Assembly: GCA_019685655.1 (NCBI GenBank)
Contig: JABFQP010000002.1
Span: forward strand, 186,001-250,000
DNA length: 64,000 nucleotides
Reading direction: 5' to 3'
From: Candidatus Bathyarchaeota archaeon A05DMB-5
GTDB taxonomy: Archaea > Thermoproteota > Bathyarchaeia > Bathyarchaeales > Bathycorpusculaceae
The notes beneath the pieces were generated by a model. It ran no database searches, was not told where the DNA came from, and was given only the letters and a program-made list of their open reading frames with translations. How positions within the stretch are numbered: the first letter of the stretch is position 1; the number at the start of each line of letters is the position of its first letter. The translations under genes were made by a program, and so were the position numbers. Of this stretch, positions 34,454-44,193 are shown in pieces.

Positions 34454-36079
34454 TTAAAACTCAGGTTTGGCTTTCCCCAATTTTTTGCATAAACACGCCT
34501 TTACGAAACCATAATATTCTGGTTCTGGCTTCACTGGGCGACTTTTGAATTCTCCATGAAATTGTGACGCAAAAAAGAAGAAATGATTTGGCAACTCCAG
34601 AATCTCCATTCTTCTTCCATCTGCGCTTTTTCCAGAAAAAACTAATCCATTTTTCTCAAGCTTATCCAGATAGCCCAAGTTGACTTCGAATCTATGTCTG
34701 TGGCGTTCGTAGATTTCCTCATTTTTGTAAAGGCTATAAGCTAGCGTGTTAGGTTTTATGACTATTTTGTGAGCGCCCAACCGCATTGTTGCTCCTTTAA
34801 TTTCTATTCCGCGTTGTTCTGGCATGAGGTCAATTACTGGGTTAGGTGATTGCGGGTTGATTTCTGTGCTGTTTGCGTCTTTTAAGCCGCACACGTTGCG
34901 TGCAAATTCTATCACAGCTAATTGGAAACCATAACATATTCCAAGAAAAGGCATGTCGTTTTCTCTTGCGTATTTGATTGCCATTATTTTTCCTTCAGTT
35001 CCTCTAGGACCGAAACCGTAAGGCACGAATATTCCATCAAAATTCTTCAAAATCTCAAATTCATTTGGATTTTGTTCAAATTTTTCGGCTTCTATGTAAC
35101 TGATGCAGACCTTTGTCTTGCAAGCAGCACCTCCATGCCGCAATGCCTCGTTCATACTTACATAACTATCTGTTAAGCCGGCATACTTGCCCACTAATGC
35201 AATTTTGACTTCGTGTTGAGGGTTTAATATGGCATCAACAAACTTTTTCCATTCCTTAAAATCTTGCAATCGCCCCGAAAAACCTAGCCGTTTACAGATA
35301 AACTCGCCCATTCCCTGCTCGTCCAAAATAAGTGGAACTTGGTAAACTGATTCGACATTGTAAGAGCAGAAAACCGCATTTTCTGGTATTGTTCCGAAAA
35401 GAGCTATTTTCCTTAAAGATTCAGAGTCTATCATTTCCCGACTTCTTGCAACTATGGTGTCTGGTTGAATACCGATACGCCGTAACTCGTTGACACTGTG
35501 CTGCAAAGGCTTTGTTTTCATTTCCTTCGTAACATCTAAAACTGGAACCAGCGCAACATGCACGTACAAAGTGTTTTCGTAGCCCTCTTCCAAACGCATT
35601 TGACGAATGGCTTCCAAAAAGGGTAATCCTTCAATGTCGCCCACCGTTCCACCCACTTCCGTTAAGACAACATCCACATCTGAAGCTTTGGCAACCGCTC
35701 GAATACGATGTTTAATTTCGTTTGTCACATGCGGCACAATTTGAACACATCTTCCTAGAAAATCACCACGTCGCTCTTTTTCAATAACCGCCCTATACAC
35801 CAAACCCGTGGTAAGATTATTTTCTTTCCTCAAGTTTAAATCAAGAAAGCGTTCATACCAGCCCAAATCCAAGTCTGTTTCGCCGCCATCGTCAGTCACG
35901 TAAACTTCACCGTGCATGTAAGGATTCATTGTTCCAGCGTCAACATTCACGTAAGGGTCAATCTTTATGACAGTTACCTTTAAGCCTCGTGCTTGCAACA
36001 TTTTTCCAATAGAAGAAGTTACAATACCCTTCCCAACCGAACTCAGCACGCCGCCTGTAATAAAAATGTACTTAACCAT
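34454..36079 (-). CDS. pyrG: CTP synthase
   Basis: A 541-residue CTP synthase of full length. The synthetase domain opens with [20 protein letters not shown] and contains [15 protein letters not shown] and [18 protein letters not shown]. The class I glutamine amidotransferase domain has [17 protein letters not shown] (nucleophile Cys) and the catalytic HRHRFEVN and FHGEFKSRP segments. It makes CTP from UTP, glutamine and ATP. Confidence 0.97.
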   Translation of the reverse strand: MVKYIFITGGVLSSVGKGIVTSSIGKMLQARGLKVTVIKIDPYVNVDAGTMNPYMHGEVYVTDDGGETDLDLGWYERFLDLNLRKENNLTTGLVYRAVIEKERRGDFLGRCVQIVPHVTNEIKHRIRAVAKASDVDVVLTEVGGTVGDIEGLPFLEAIRQMRLEEGYENTLYVHVALVPVLDVTKEMKTKPLQHSVNELRRIGIQPDTIVARSREMIDSESLRKIALFGTIPENAVFCSYNVESVYQVPLILDEQGMGEFICKRLGFSGRLQDFKEWKKFVDAILNPQHEVKIALVGKYAGLTDSYVSMNEALRHGGAACKTKVCISYIEAEKFEQNPNEFEILKNFDGIFVPYGFGPRGTEGKIMAIKYARENDMPFLGICYGFQLAVIEFARNVCGLKDANSTEINPQSPNPVIDLMPEQRGIEIKGATMRLGAHKIVIKPNTLAYSLYKNEEIYERHRHRFEVNLGYLDKLEKNGLVFSGKSADGRRMEILELPNHFFFFASQFHGEFKSRPVKPEPEYYGFVKACLCKKLGKAKPEF

Positions 36080-36129
36080 AATTCTGCCTCTGCAATAACA
36101 AAAGCATACACCCGAATCTACATTTAAAT

Positions 36130-36672
36130 TTATTCCAGAAGCCTTTTTGCCGAAACAAGCAGAACACTTATGACCACCGCGGCATCAAAGCATTCACCTT
36201 TTAAAATTCTCTTAAACAGTGAATCAAAATCAACCATTTCGATTTCAACTATTTCGGTTGTATCAAAATGTTCATTTTTACGTTTTATCTTTGCAAAGAA
36301 TACTTCTACAACTGCTTGACTGCTTGGACCACGACTGAATCTACCAATCCACTCAAGTTTTTCAGCGGTAAAACCAGTTTCTTCCTCAAGTTCTCTCAGA
36401 GCAGCTTCCAGAGGTGTTTCACCATTCTCTATGGCACCTCCTGGAACATCGTAAACAATTCTTCTGAGAGGATGACGGTATTGCTTTGTCAAAATCATCT
36501 TTTTATCTTCTGTGAAAGCCGCTATTACGACAGTTCCCTTGCTTCTGAAGTAAACATATTCATAAGTTGTTCCATCAGCAAATTTCACACTGTCTTCTAA
36601 GATTGTTATACCATGTTTATTGTAAATGGGCTTTGATTTTAAGATTTTTACCGAACAAAATTTTTTACTCAA
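36130..36672 (-). CDS. NUDIX hydrolase (ADP-ribose pyrophosphatase-like)
   Basis: A 180-residue NUDIX protein with the complete box: [14 protein letters not shown] followed by [10 protein letters not shown] (about 96-119). VPGG before it and a preceding [11 protein letters not shown] are typical of ADP-ribose pyrophosphatases. Likely hydrolyses ADP-ribose or related nucleoside diphosphates. Start is TTG 36672. It is divergent from the radical SAM gene. Confidence 0.9.
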   Translation of the reverse strand: MSKKFCSVKILKSKPIYNKHGITILEDSVKFADGTTYEYVYFRSKGTVVIAAFTEDKKMILTKQYRHPLRRIVYDVPGGAIENGETPLEAALRELEEETGFTAEKLEWIGRFSRGPSSQAVVEVFFAKIKRKNEHFDTTEIVEIEMVDFDSLFKRILKGECFDAAVVISVLLVSAKRLLE

Positions 36673-36744
36673 ATGGTTTGATTCCCCTCTTGATATACCT
36701 CTAATGTCTGAAACGGTATATTTTTGAGTATCTCTTATTAGAGT

Positions 36745-37389
36745 TTGTTTAAGGAAGAGAACAGTTTGAAAAAAAGCCCAAGTGTAGTCTATTGGCTTGG
36801 AAGTAATCTCTACCTAAACATTACTAACAAATGTTCTAACAACTGTTATTTCTGCATAAGAAATTTCAAAAGTGGAGTTGGCAACTTCAACCTAAAACTT
36901 TCAAAAGAACCATCCACCGAAGAAATTCTAGACGACCTTCTAAAAGTTCTGAACCGAAAAAATTGGCGTGAAATTGTGTTCTGTGGTTTTGGTGAGCCTT
37001 TGGAAAGACTGGATTGCCTTTTAGAAGTTACACGTTGGATAAGGAAGCATTATGGAAAGCCAGTAAGCATTCGTGTGGACACGAACGGTCAAGGTTTTTT
37101 GCTCAACAAGAGCAGAGACATTACCACAGAATTAAAAGCCGAAGGTGTGAATAAGTTAAGCGTCAGCCTAAACGCTCACGACAAGGAAACATATAATCAA
37201 GTTTGCAAACCAAAATTTGAAGACGCATTTGAAAACGTATTAACGTTTATTGAAAAAGCAAAAGGAAAATTTGATGTCGAGATTACAGCAGTGACCATTT
37301 CGGAAGTTGACCTTTCAAAAGTTGCCAAGATTGCTCAACAGATAGGTGTGAAATTTCGAGCAAGAGAATACATTCCGGGTTTCTGGTGA
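36745..37389 (+). CDS. Radical SAM protein, compact
   Basis: A 214-residue radical SAM protein with CSNNCYFC (30-37) as the CX3CX2C cluster motif, GFGEPLERLDCLLE as the GGE-like SAM-binding strand and VRVDTNGQG/ LSVSLNAHDKETYN barrel strands. It resembles small proteins often paired with TatD nucleases, but no tatD gene is in the window. Reaction unknown. The start may be TTG 36745 or the TTG at 36766. Confidence 0.78.
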   Translation: MFKEENSLKKSPSVVYWLGSNLYLNITNKCSNNCYFCIRNFKSGVGNFNLKLSKEPSTEEILDDLLKVLNRKNWREIVFCGFGEPLERLDCLLEVTRWIRKHYGKPVSIRVDTNGQGFLLNKSRDITTELKAEGVNKLSVSLNAHDKETYNQVCKPKFEDAFENVLTFIEKAKGKFDVEITAVTISEVDLSKVAKIAQQIGVKFRAREYIPGFW

Positions 37390-37399
37390 ACCTTATCTC

Positions 37400-37813
37400 T
37401 TAACGGTTTTCTGCTTGCTCTATAATTGATGTTATTTGTTCTCTTTTAAGAGGCAAGCCATGAAAGTATTTCCCTCGAATTTTTAAATCTTTAAGAAATG
37501 TCTCCTTTATCAACAATGGATTTTCAAATTCTTTGACATAAGTGAATTCTATTGCCTTCTTCCAACCGTGTTTTTTACATTCAAGTTTTTCTTCTTCGGA
37601 AAGCTCATCAATCGAGTATAAGTTCCCTATTTCACCATAACCTACAACAGCATCACCCTTGCTAGTCTTGTGCACGAAAAGTATAGTTTGCCCCGGTTTC
37701 CATTTTCTACGGGCGCTAGTATAGTATATTGCCATGTTAAAGACTTGCTCTACCCACTGTTTGGTAGCGATTCTTAAAATGTAACCTTCAGCTTCAACCA
37801 TCTGAGATTCCAT
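37400..37813 (-). CDS. PUA/EVE-like domain protein
   Basis: A 137-residue protein with a PUA-like pattern: WVEQVFNMAIYYTS, then the turn KWKPGQTILFVHKTSKGDAVVGYGEI and a central FTYVKEF strand, as in EVE/ASCH-type domains that bind modified nucleotides in RNA or DNA. Function unknown. The last six bases of the convergent radical SAM gene are 10 bp away. Confidence 0.6.
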   Translation of the reverse strand: MESQMVEAEGYILRIATKQWVEQVFNMAIYYTSARRKWKPGQTILFVHKTSKGDAVVGYGEIGNLYSIDELSEEEKLECKKHGWKKAIEFTYVKEFENPLLIKETFLKDLKIRGKYFHGLPLKREQITSIIEQAENR

Positions 37814-37823
37814 TGTTACTTTT

Positions 37824-38852
37824 TTACGGGTTTATAGCTATTTTAATTTCGGTCTTTGATGTGGACAGTATGTTAAATGCTTCCGTAATATTGGTTAATT
37901 TCATTTTCTTTGTTATCAAGGGTCTTACATCAATTGTTCTAGACGCAATCAAATTGAGGGCCTTTCTGAAATGCAACGGTGTCGTGTGAAAAGCGCCCAT
38001 AACTGTTACTTCACCATAATGCAGCATTTCCGCGTTAACTTTCACTTCCGTTCCCGGAGGACAGCCACCAAATTCCAAGACTGTTCCGCCTTTCCTAACA
38101 AGTCTGAGGGCTTGCTCCCATGTAGCTGGCAACCCTATTGCTTCTATTACTACATCCGCGCCATAATCACGAGTAAGTTTGCGAACGGTTTCAATAACAT
38201 CTGTTTTTCCAGCGTTAACTGTTTCGTCAGCGCCGAGTTTTTCTGCAAAATTCAGTCTTTCCTCTACAAGGTCAATCATTATTGCCTTTTCCACGCCCAT
38301 TTTCTTAACCGTCAACATGTGCAGAAGCCCAATTGGTCCAGCACCAATTATAGCCACAGAATCGCCCAACTTAACATCCGCTTCTTCAACGCCATGCAAA
38401 ACACAGGCCAAAGGCTCGGTGACGGCTGCTTCTTCAAAAGAAACATGCTGTGGAATTTCTTGCATGTTCACCAAAACCATCCGCGCCGGAACTTTAATGT
38501 ATTCTGCATAAGCGCCCCAAAGCCAAATCATATTCTCGCAAAGATTATACTTGCCCTTTTGACACATTGTGCAATGCAAACAAGGCGCACTGTTACCAGC
38601 ACGAACACGCATTCCTTTCGTGGGCCATTCCAAATTCTCTCCTACCTCAACAACTTCTCCAGCCCATTCATGCCCAAAAATTGTTGGAAGCTTTATTACC
38701 TTTCCAACGTAACCGCGCTGAAATATCTTCAAATCCGTACCGCAAGTTGTTGCAGCTTTCACCTTGACAAGAACCTCACCGGTATTAACCTTCGGTTTTT
38801 CAACTTCCTCAATCCTTAGGTCTTTTACTCCATAAAGCATGGCTGCTTTCAT
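37824..38852 (-). CDS. Zinc-dependent medium-chain alcohol dehydrogenase
   Basis: A 342-residue MDR enzyme. Catalytic zinc: C38 in TTCGTDLKIFQ, H in IFGHEWAGEV and a Glu nearby. Structural zinc: CLHCTMCQKGKYNLC. Rossmann motif: AIIGAGPIGLLHMLTVKKMG. Resembles threonine/butanediol/sorbitol dehydrogenases. It follows a paralogue by six bases; both lie with the E2 gene and may act on diols or acetoin, which would fit the E1/E2 enzyme as acetoin dehydrogenase. Confidence 0.88.
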   Translation of the reverse strand: MKAAMLYGVKDLRIEEVEKPKVNTGEVLVKVKAATTCGTDLKIFQRGYVGKVIKLPTIFGHEWAGEVVEVGENLEWPTKGMRVRAGNSAPCLHCTMCQKGKYNLCENMIWLWGAYAEYIKVPARMVLVNMQEIPQHVSFEEAAVTEPLACVLHGVEEADVKLGDSVAIIGAGPIGLLHMLTVKKMGVEKAIMIDLVEERLNFAEKLGADETVNAGKTDVIETVRKLTRDYGADVVIEAIGLPATWEQALRLVRKGGTVLEFGGCPPGTEVKVNAEMLHYGEVTVMGAFHTTPLHFRKALNLIASRTIDVRPLITKKMKLTNITEAFNILSTSKTEIKIAINP

Positions 38853-38858
38853 TCAGAA

Positions 38859-39884
38859 TCACCCATTCAATACAACAACCTTTAAGCTCTCTTTATTCTT
38901 CAAAGCTGTTTCAAAGGCTTTTGCAGTATCGCCAAGCGAAAAACGATGAGTTATCAACTCTTCCACCTTTATTTTTCTAGATTCTATTAGCCCAAAAGCC
39001 TCTCTTGTTTCCAAATGCGAAGTTGAATAGGATGGAATTATTTGGATTTCGGAGAAAAACAGTTCTTTCGGGCTTATCTGCAAGTGTTTTCCCGGGTCAG
39101 TGGGAGCAAAAATGCAGAGTTTTCCACCTTTTCGAATGACGCTTAAACCAGTTTTATAGGCTTCCAAGCTTGGTGCAGTAACCACCGCCACATCTACACC
39201 TCTTCCTTCAGTTTCAACCTTAACTATGTCCGTCAGATTTTCCTTTTCCGAATTAACAACGACATCTGCTCCAAATTTTTTCGCTATTTTCAAGCGGTAA
39301 TCAATTAAATCGCTTGCAATCGTTTTTTTAGCTCCAAAAATTTTCGCTAATGCTGTGTGAATTATTCCGGTTGCTCCGACGCCTATTACCGCTACCGAAT
39401 CGCCTTTTTGAAGATTACATTTTTTGAGAGCTCTTATGCAGCAGCCTACTGGTTCGATTAATGTTGCTTCTTCAAACGACATTTTTTCTGGAATTTTTAA
39501 TGTGTCTATCTGCAAGTTAGGCGCTGGAACTTTGAAGTATTCTGCTAATCCGCCTGGTTTAATGTTCGTGTTGTGGAATTGTTCGCATAACGTGTAATCG
39601 CCATGTTTGCAGTAATGACAAGATAAGCAAGCAACATGATGGTGAACAAAAACTCTGTCGCCAACATCAAAATCCTTAACCTTTCTTCCTTTATTTGCAA
39701 TTACACCAGCAGGTTCGTGCCCGAGAACAAGTGGAGCGCGAGTTTTCAAATACCAAGCCATAAGGTCTGAACCGCATATTCCACAAGCCTTCATTTTTAC
39801 CAAAACTTCGTCTTCCCGTATTTTTGGCGTAGGCATTTCCTCTATTCTTATGTCTTGTGGGCTATAGTACATGGCAACCTTCAT
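38859..39884 (-). CDS. Zinc-dependent medium-chain alcohol dehydrogenase, paralogue
   Basis: A 341-residue paralogue of the preceding protein: catalytic GICGSDLMAWYL and LGHEPAGVI, structural CLSCHYCKHGDYTLC, and Rossmann motif AVIGVGATGIIHTALAKIFG. Same operon, first gene. Substrate undecided among polyols, threonine and acetoin/butanediol. Confidence 0.88.
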   Translation of the reverse strand: MKVAMYYSPQDIRIEEMPTPKIREDEVLVKMKACGICGSDLMAWYLKTRAPLVLGHEPAGVIANKGRKVKDFDVGDRVFVHHHVACLSCHYCKHGDYTLCEQFHNTNIKPGGLAEYFKVPAPNLQIDTLKIPEKMSFEEATLIEPVGCCIRALKKCNLQKGDSVAVIGVGATGIIHTALAKIFGAKKTIASDLIDYRLKIAKKFGADVVVNSEKENLTDIVKVETEGRGVDVAVVTAPSLEAYKTGLSVIRKGGKLCIFAPTDPGKHLQISPKELFFSEIQIIPSYSTSHLETREAFGLIESRKIKVEELITHRFSLGDTAKAFETALKNKESLKVVVLNG

Positions 39885-40051
39885 TTTGACTCACTTGTCT
39901 TTCTATCGCTGAACACTTAAGACTTTCCAAAATACGCTTTAGCATATAAAAATGTCAATTCAAAGACACAAGCAATGGATAATTTCAATTTTCATGCAAA
40001 AAAATGTTGCTGAGTAAAAAGTTTTTATAAAAGGAAAACAAGTGATTTTCC

Positions 40052-40399
40052 ATGAAAGCCGAAAAAATAGAGAAAATCTCCGGATACACTTTTCTTATAA
40101 TCGGATTAATCTTCATAATTCTCCCAGCAGTGCTGGCACTCGTAATGTTTTTGGCTGGTTGGCAAATCCCAAAATTTATACCCATTCAACCTGGAGAAAC
40201 AGATAGTTACGTAAAGGCGGCTACAATTTTCAGTAACGCTTGTCTTGTGTTCTTCATTTTTGTTATACTGGTTTGGGCAGGTTCTATTCTTTCAAGTCGT
40301 GGAGTAACGCTGATAAAAGATGTAAAATTAAAGCTTGTCAAGAAAAGCTTACGCGAAGTAGAAGAAACCGCCGAGAAAATAGAGAATAAAGAATCTTAG
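40052..40399 (+). CDS. Small two-helix membrane protein
   Basis: A 115-residue protein with two hydrophobic helices (about 13-38 and 62-88), a short outside loop and a charged C-terminal helix (KLVKKSLREVEETAEK). A TTTTTATAAAA box at 40021-40031 and GTGAT before the ATG support expression. No family recognised. It is convergent with the E2 gene (5-bp gap). Confidence 0.7.
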   Translation: MKAEKIEKISGYTFLIIGLIFIILPAVLALVMFLAGWQIPKFIPIQPGETDSYVKAATIFSNACLVFFIFVILVWAGSILSSRGVTLIKDVKLKLVKKSLREVEETAEKIENKES

Positions 40400-40404
40400 C
40401 CTTT

Positions 40405-41514
40405 TTAGCTTTCTAACTCTGAAGCCCTTTCAATTTTCTCTTTAATTTTTCGCAGAAACTCAGAGGCTGGAGCGCCATCGACGATTCTGTGGTCATAAGA
40501 AAGACTCAACATCATTCTCGGCTTGACCTCGACTTTTCCATTAATCACAACGGGTTTTTCTGTTATTTTTCCTACGCCAAGTATGGCTGCTTCTGGTGGA
40601 TTGATTATTGGTGTGAAAAATTCGACGTCATACATGCCGAGGTTTGTAATTGTGAATGTTCCTCCTGTTAGTTCTTCTTTGGATAGTTTTCCTTGTCGGG
40701 CTTTCTCCGTTAATCCTTTTATAGCTGCATCGATTTCTTGTAAAGACTTCTTGTCAGCGTTATGGATGACTGGAACAACTAAACCATACTCAGTTGCAGC
40801 GGCAACGCCCAAGTTTACATCTTCGAAAACTTTTATTTGGTTTCCATCTAACGTTGAATTCAACAGTGGATGCTCAATTAATGCTTTTGCAACGGCTTTT
40901 ATAATAATCGTTGTGTAGGACACTCGAAGTCTGTTATGCAATTCTTCAGCTTCAGAAACATCAACCTCCATTACTACTGTACTGTGCGGAGCTGTTTTGA
41001 AGCTTGTTGAAACCCTCTCAGCGGATGTTTTTCTGAAACCACTTAACGGAATAACCTGCCTAATTTTTGGCAAAAGCCCTCGACTTTCTTCCAAAAATCT
41101 TTTAACATCCTCCTCAACTATTCTTCCTTCAGGTCCGCTGCCCTTAACAAGCGATAGATTTATTCCATGCTCTCTTGCCAAACGTTTCGCGGCCGGCGAA
41201 GCCAAAACCTTCTCACCTACTTCTCCAGCGTCTTGCGGTGCTTCTGCGCGAATTTGCTCTTCAGAAAACGCTTCATCTGGACTTGTTATAAAAGCCAGAG
41301 CAGCATTAACCGGAGCGTCAACGCCTTCTTCTACTAAAATTTTCCGCAACACTCCAGAGGCTGGTGATTCCAAGTCGTATGTGGCTTTTTCAGAGATTAT
41401 CTCAACTATTGGCTCGCCTTTCTCCACAACCTCTCCTTCCTTTTTGTACCATTTGCCTACGGTACCTTCTTTCATTGTTAAACTAAGTTTTGGCATGACA
41501 ATCTTTGTAACCAT
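40405..41514 (-). CDS. Lipoyl-bearing E2 acyltransferase of a 2-oxoacid/acetoin dehydrogenase
   Basis: A 369-residue E2. Lipoyl domain 1-77 with the lipoylated Lys in IISEKATYDLESP; subunit-binding domain about 107-140 (ASPAAKRLAREHGINL); catalytic domain with SYDHRIVDGAPA, i.e. the HxxxDG active site, near the end. It works with E1 alpha/beta at 27564-29518, which lie 11 kb away. One lipoyl domain is the minimum. The operon neighbours are alcohol dehydrogenase genes on the same strand. Confidence 0.9.
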   Translation of the reverse strand: MVTKIVMPKLSLTMKEGTVGKWYKKEGEVVEKGEPIVEIISEKATYDLESPASGVLRKILVEEGVDAPVNAALAFITSPDEAFSEEQIRAEAPQDAGEVGEKVLASPAAKRLAREHGINLSLVKGSGPEGRIVEEDVKRFLEESRGLLPKIRQVIPLSGFRKTSAERVSTSFKTAPHSTVVMEVDVSEAEELHNRLRVSYTTIIIKAVAKALIEHPLLNSTLDGNQIKVFEDVNLGVAAATEYGLVVPVIHNADKKSLQEIDAAIKGLTEKARQGKLSKEELTGGTFTITNLGMYDVEFFTPIINPPEAAILGVGKITEKPVVINGKVEVKPRMMLSLSYDHRIVDGAPASEFLRKIKEKIERASELES

Positions 41515-42044
41515 ATTGATTCCACTTTTTCAGGCATTTTAGCCAGTTTATTTATTTTTGCTTGCAGAAATAACAAAGTCTTTTTTTAAATGTATTTGAA
41601 ACTTGCTTTTAGCAACATCTTTACCTCTTCTGTTGTTTGGACTATTCTGGTGTAGAATTAAGAATTAATATATTAAGTTGTTCGGGGAGATTTGTATGTT
41701 CAAGAATTTGTTTAACATGCATATGCTTGTGGTTGTACAGTATTTTATTGTATCTTTCTAGTTTAGAAATGTTTGAAAACTTATTTTGAGGTTCGGGGAA
41801 GAGAACATGAAATTACAAGAAAGACTTTCAAGGAAACCGATTTTCATGAAAACTGCCTTTAAAATATTGGATAAGGGAATCGACTAACACGCATCCAAAT
41901 TTAGAGGAAGTAGAGGGAAACTGCTCACTTTCAATGCGGCTTAATACGTTCTCTCTTAAACATAATTCAAATCTGCGTTAAGCTTATTAATGAGATATAT
42001 AGATTTTAGACGGTTTAGAATAAAAAGAACCAGAAGGGATACGC
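41515..42044. other. 530-bp intergenic region with two tiny candidate ORFs
   Basis: No established gene. Two short frames are each preceded by a related leader, GTTCGGGGAGA (41679-41689) and GTTCGGGGAAGA (41793-41804): a 21-codon frame at 41697-41762 and a 26-codon frame at 41807-41887 (MKLQERLSRKPIFMKTAF...). They may be spurious. The end of the region carries A/T-rich promoter-like sequence for the pyrophosphatase gene. Confidence 0.3.
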
Positions 42045-44093
42045 ATGGAATGGTTCCTTATAACTCCATTAGCTGGTTTGGCTTCTGTTGCTCTTGCAGC
42101 TTATCTTTATCATTATGTTAACAACCAAGAAAGCGGCACAGAAAAAATGGAGGCGATAGCTAAGGCAATAAAGGAAGGAGCAAAGGCATATTTAAGAAGA
42201 CAAAACTTAACTCTCACAGTATTCGTTTTAGTCATGGCCACAGTGCTCGGAATACTTTTCGGAATAACCCAAAGCATATTTCACGGAGCAAGTATTGCAA
42301 TAGCTTACCTATTTGGCTCATTGTGCACAGCAGTAGCCTCCTACGCTGGAATGATGGCAGCCGTCAAGGCAAACGTAAAAACAGCAAATGCAGCAAAATC
42401 CGGCTTGAAAAAAGCTTTTCCAGTAGCATTCTTCGGCGGAGCAGTTATGGGTTTAGCAACGGTAGGTTTAGCCCTCCTCGGAATCAGCCTACTATTCTAC
42501 ATTTATAATGTAGTGCTAGGCTGGACTGAAGGAGAAGCCGCAAACATAGTCTTAGGCTTCAGCTTCGGAGCCAGCGCGCTCGCGCTTTTTGCAAAGGCAG
42601 GGGGAGGCATCTACACAAAAACAGCAGATATAAGTGCAGATCTTGTAGGGAAAGTGGAATTGGGGATTCCAGAAGATGACCCACGAAATCCAGCTGTTAT
42701 TGCAGACAATGTTGGCGACAATGTCGGTGACGTTGCGGGCATGGGTGCAGATTTGATCGACTCATACATCGCAAGCGTCATTGCAGCAGTAATCATTGGC
42801 GCTGAAATTGGAGGTGGAATCTTTGCAACACTTCCGCTTCTGATAGCAGCCGTTGGAGTTTTCGCGTCGATAGTAGGAACCCTTTTTGTAAAAGTTACTG
42901 TGGCTAACAATCCAGGAGCTGCATTGAACAGAGGAACTTTCTCAACATGCTTATTCTTTGCAATCTTCCTTCTGATTATTACGTATTTTTCAGGGTTAAG
43001 TGGAAATATGTGGCTTGGCGTTTTTCTTCCTACATTGGCTGGGTTAATTGCTGGAATGATCATTGGAATCACAACTGATTACTTCACTTCAATTGACAGA
43101 GCACCAACGCAGAAAGTTGCTTCTTCTTCCACCAGCGGCGCAGCAATAAACATACTGACAGGATTTTCTTACGGAATAATGAGCATTGTTCCACCAATAA
43201 TGGGTATATGCGCCGCCACTTTAGCCTCATGGTATCTTGCAAGTGCCTTTGGAGTCGAACCCTTCTACGGAATCGCTGTCTCAGCTCTGGGAATGCTTTC
43301 AATTGTCGGAATGATAATATCCGCTGACGCTTACGGACCGATTTCTGACAACGCTAAAGGCATAGCTGAACAATCAGGGTTAGGCGAAGAAGTTATAGAA
43401 GTTGCTGACAAGCTTGACGCTGCAGGCAATACGTCAAAGGCAATAACAAAAGGTTTCGCAATAGGAGCTGCAGCCTTAACAGTCCTTGCACTTTTCCATG
43501 GCTACCTAACACTTGTAGATATTCCAACATTAGATTTAATGAAACCAGAAGTGGTGGTGGGCATTTTCGCTGGGGCAATGATGCCGCCTTTACTTTCTGC
43601 AATGCTCATCTTAGCTGTCGGGAAGAATGCTGGAAGAATGGTTGAAGAAATCCGACGCCAATTTAAAGAAATTCCTGGACTTATGGAAGGAAAAACGAAA
43701 CCTGACTATGCCAAATGCGTTGACATAGCTACTAAAGGAGCCTTGAGGGAGCTTATATTGCCTTGCGCCTTGGCAATAATAGCCCCGATAGTGGTTGTGT
43801 CAACTTTGGGAAAAGAAGCACTTGCGGGATTCTTGGCTGGAAGCATCATTACAGGAATAATATTCGCTTTGTTCATGGCAAATTCTGGTGGAGCATGGGA
43901 CAACGCCAAAAAGTATATTGAAGCTGGCGCTTTTGGTGGTAAAGGCTCAGAAGCACACAAGGCGGCGGTCACGGGCGACACGGTTGGCGACCCCTTCAAA
44001 GACACGGCGGGGCCTTCATTGAACACAATGATTACAGTAATGTCTCTCGTCGCATCAGTTTTCGCTCCCTTAATCTTACTATTAATACACTAG
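42045..44093 (+). CDS. hppA: Membrane H+-translocating pyrophosphatase, K+-independent type
   Basis: A 682-residue integral membrane pyrophosphatase with about sixteen helices. The PPi/Mg site is shown by [25 protein letters not shown] and [15 protein letters not shown] (near 195-235), plus [12 protein letters not shown] and [13 protein letters not shown] near the C-terminus. [10 protein letters not shown] carries Lys where K+-dependent enzymes have Ala, which points to the K+-independent, proton-pumping class. It would save the energy of PPi made by the acetyl-CoA synthetase encoded 4 kb away. Confidence 0.95.
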   Translation: MEWFLITPLAGLASVALAAYLYHYVNNQESGTEKMEAIAKAIKEGAKAYLRRQNLTLTVFVLVMATVLGILFGITQSIFHGASIAIAYLFGSLCTAVASYAGMMAAVKANVKTANAAKSGLKKAFPVAFFGGAVMGLATVGLALLGISLLFYIYNVVLGWTEGEAANIVLGFSFGASALALFAKAGGGIYTKTADISADLVGKVELGIPEDDPRNPAVIADNVGDNVGDVAGMGADLIDSYIASVIAAVIIGAEIGGGIFATLPLLIAAVGVFASIVGTLFVKVTVANNPGAALNRGTFSTCLFFAIFLLIITYFSGLSGNMWLGVFLPTLAGLIAGMIIGITTDYFTSIDRAPTQKVASSSTSGAAINILTGFSYGIMSIVPPIMGICAATLASWYLASAFGVEPFYGIAVSALGMLSIVGMIISADAYGPISDNAKGIAEQSGLGEEVIEVADKLDAAGNTSKAITKGFAIGAAALTVLALFHGYLTLVDIPTLDLMKPEVVVGIFAGAMMPPLLSAMLILAVGKNAGRMVEEIRRQFKEIPGLMEGKTKPDYAKCVDIATKGALRELILPCALAIIAPIVVVSTLGKEALAGFLAGSIITGIIFALFMANSGGAWDNAKKYIEAGAFGGKGSEAHKAAVTGDTVGDPFKDTAGPSLNTMITVMSLVASVFAPLILLLIH

Positions 44094-44193
44094 TGAAAAA
44101 TGTGTTAAGTTTCACACAATTTTTTTATAGTCATGCCCGCGTCTATTCATAGTCACAACCAAAACCTAAGAGGTGTAGGTCACGTCAAAGCCG

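Noticed and set aside
39985-40185. 66-codon minus-strand frame opposite the small membrane protein
   Set aside because: It overlaps the plus-strand gene at 40052-40399, which has a TATA box and ribosome site, and looks like its shadow.
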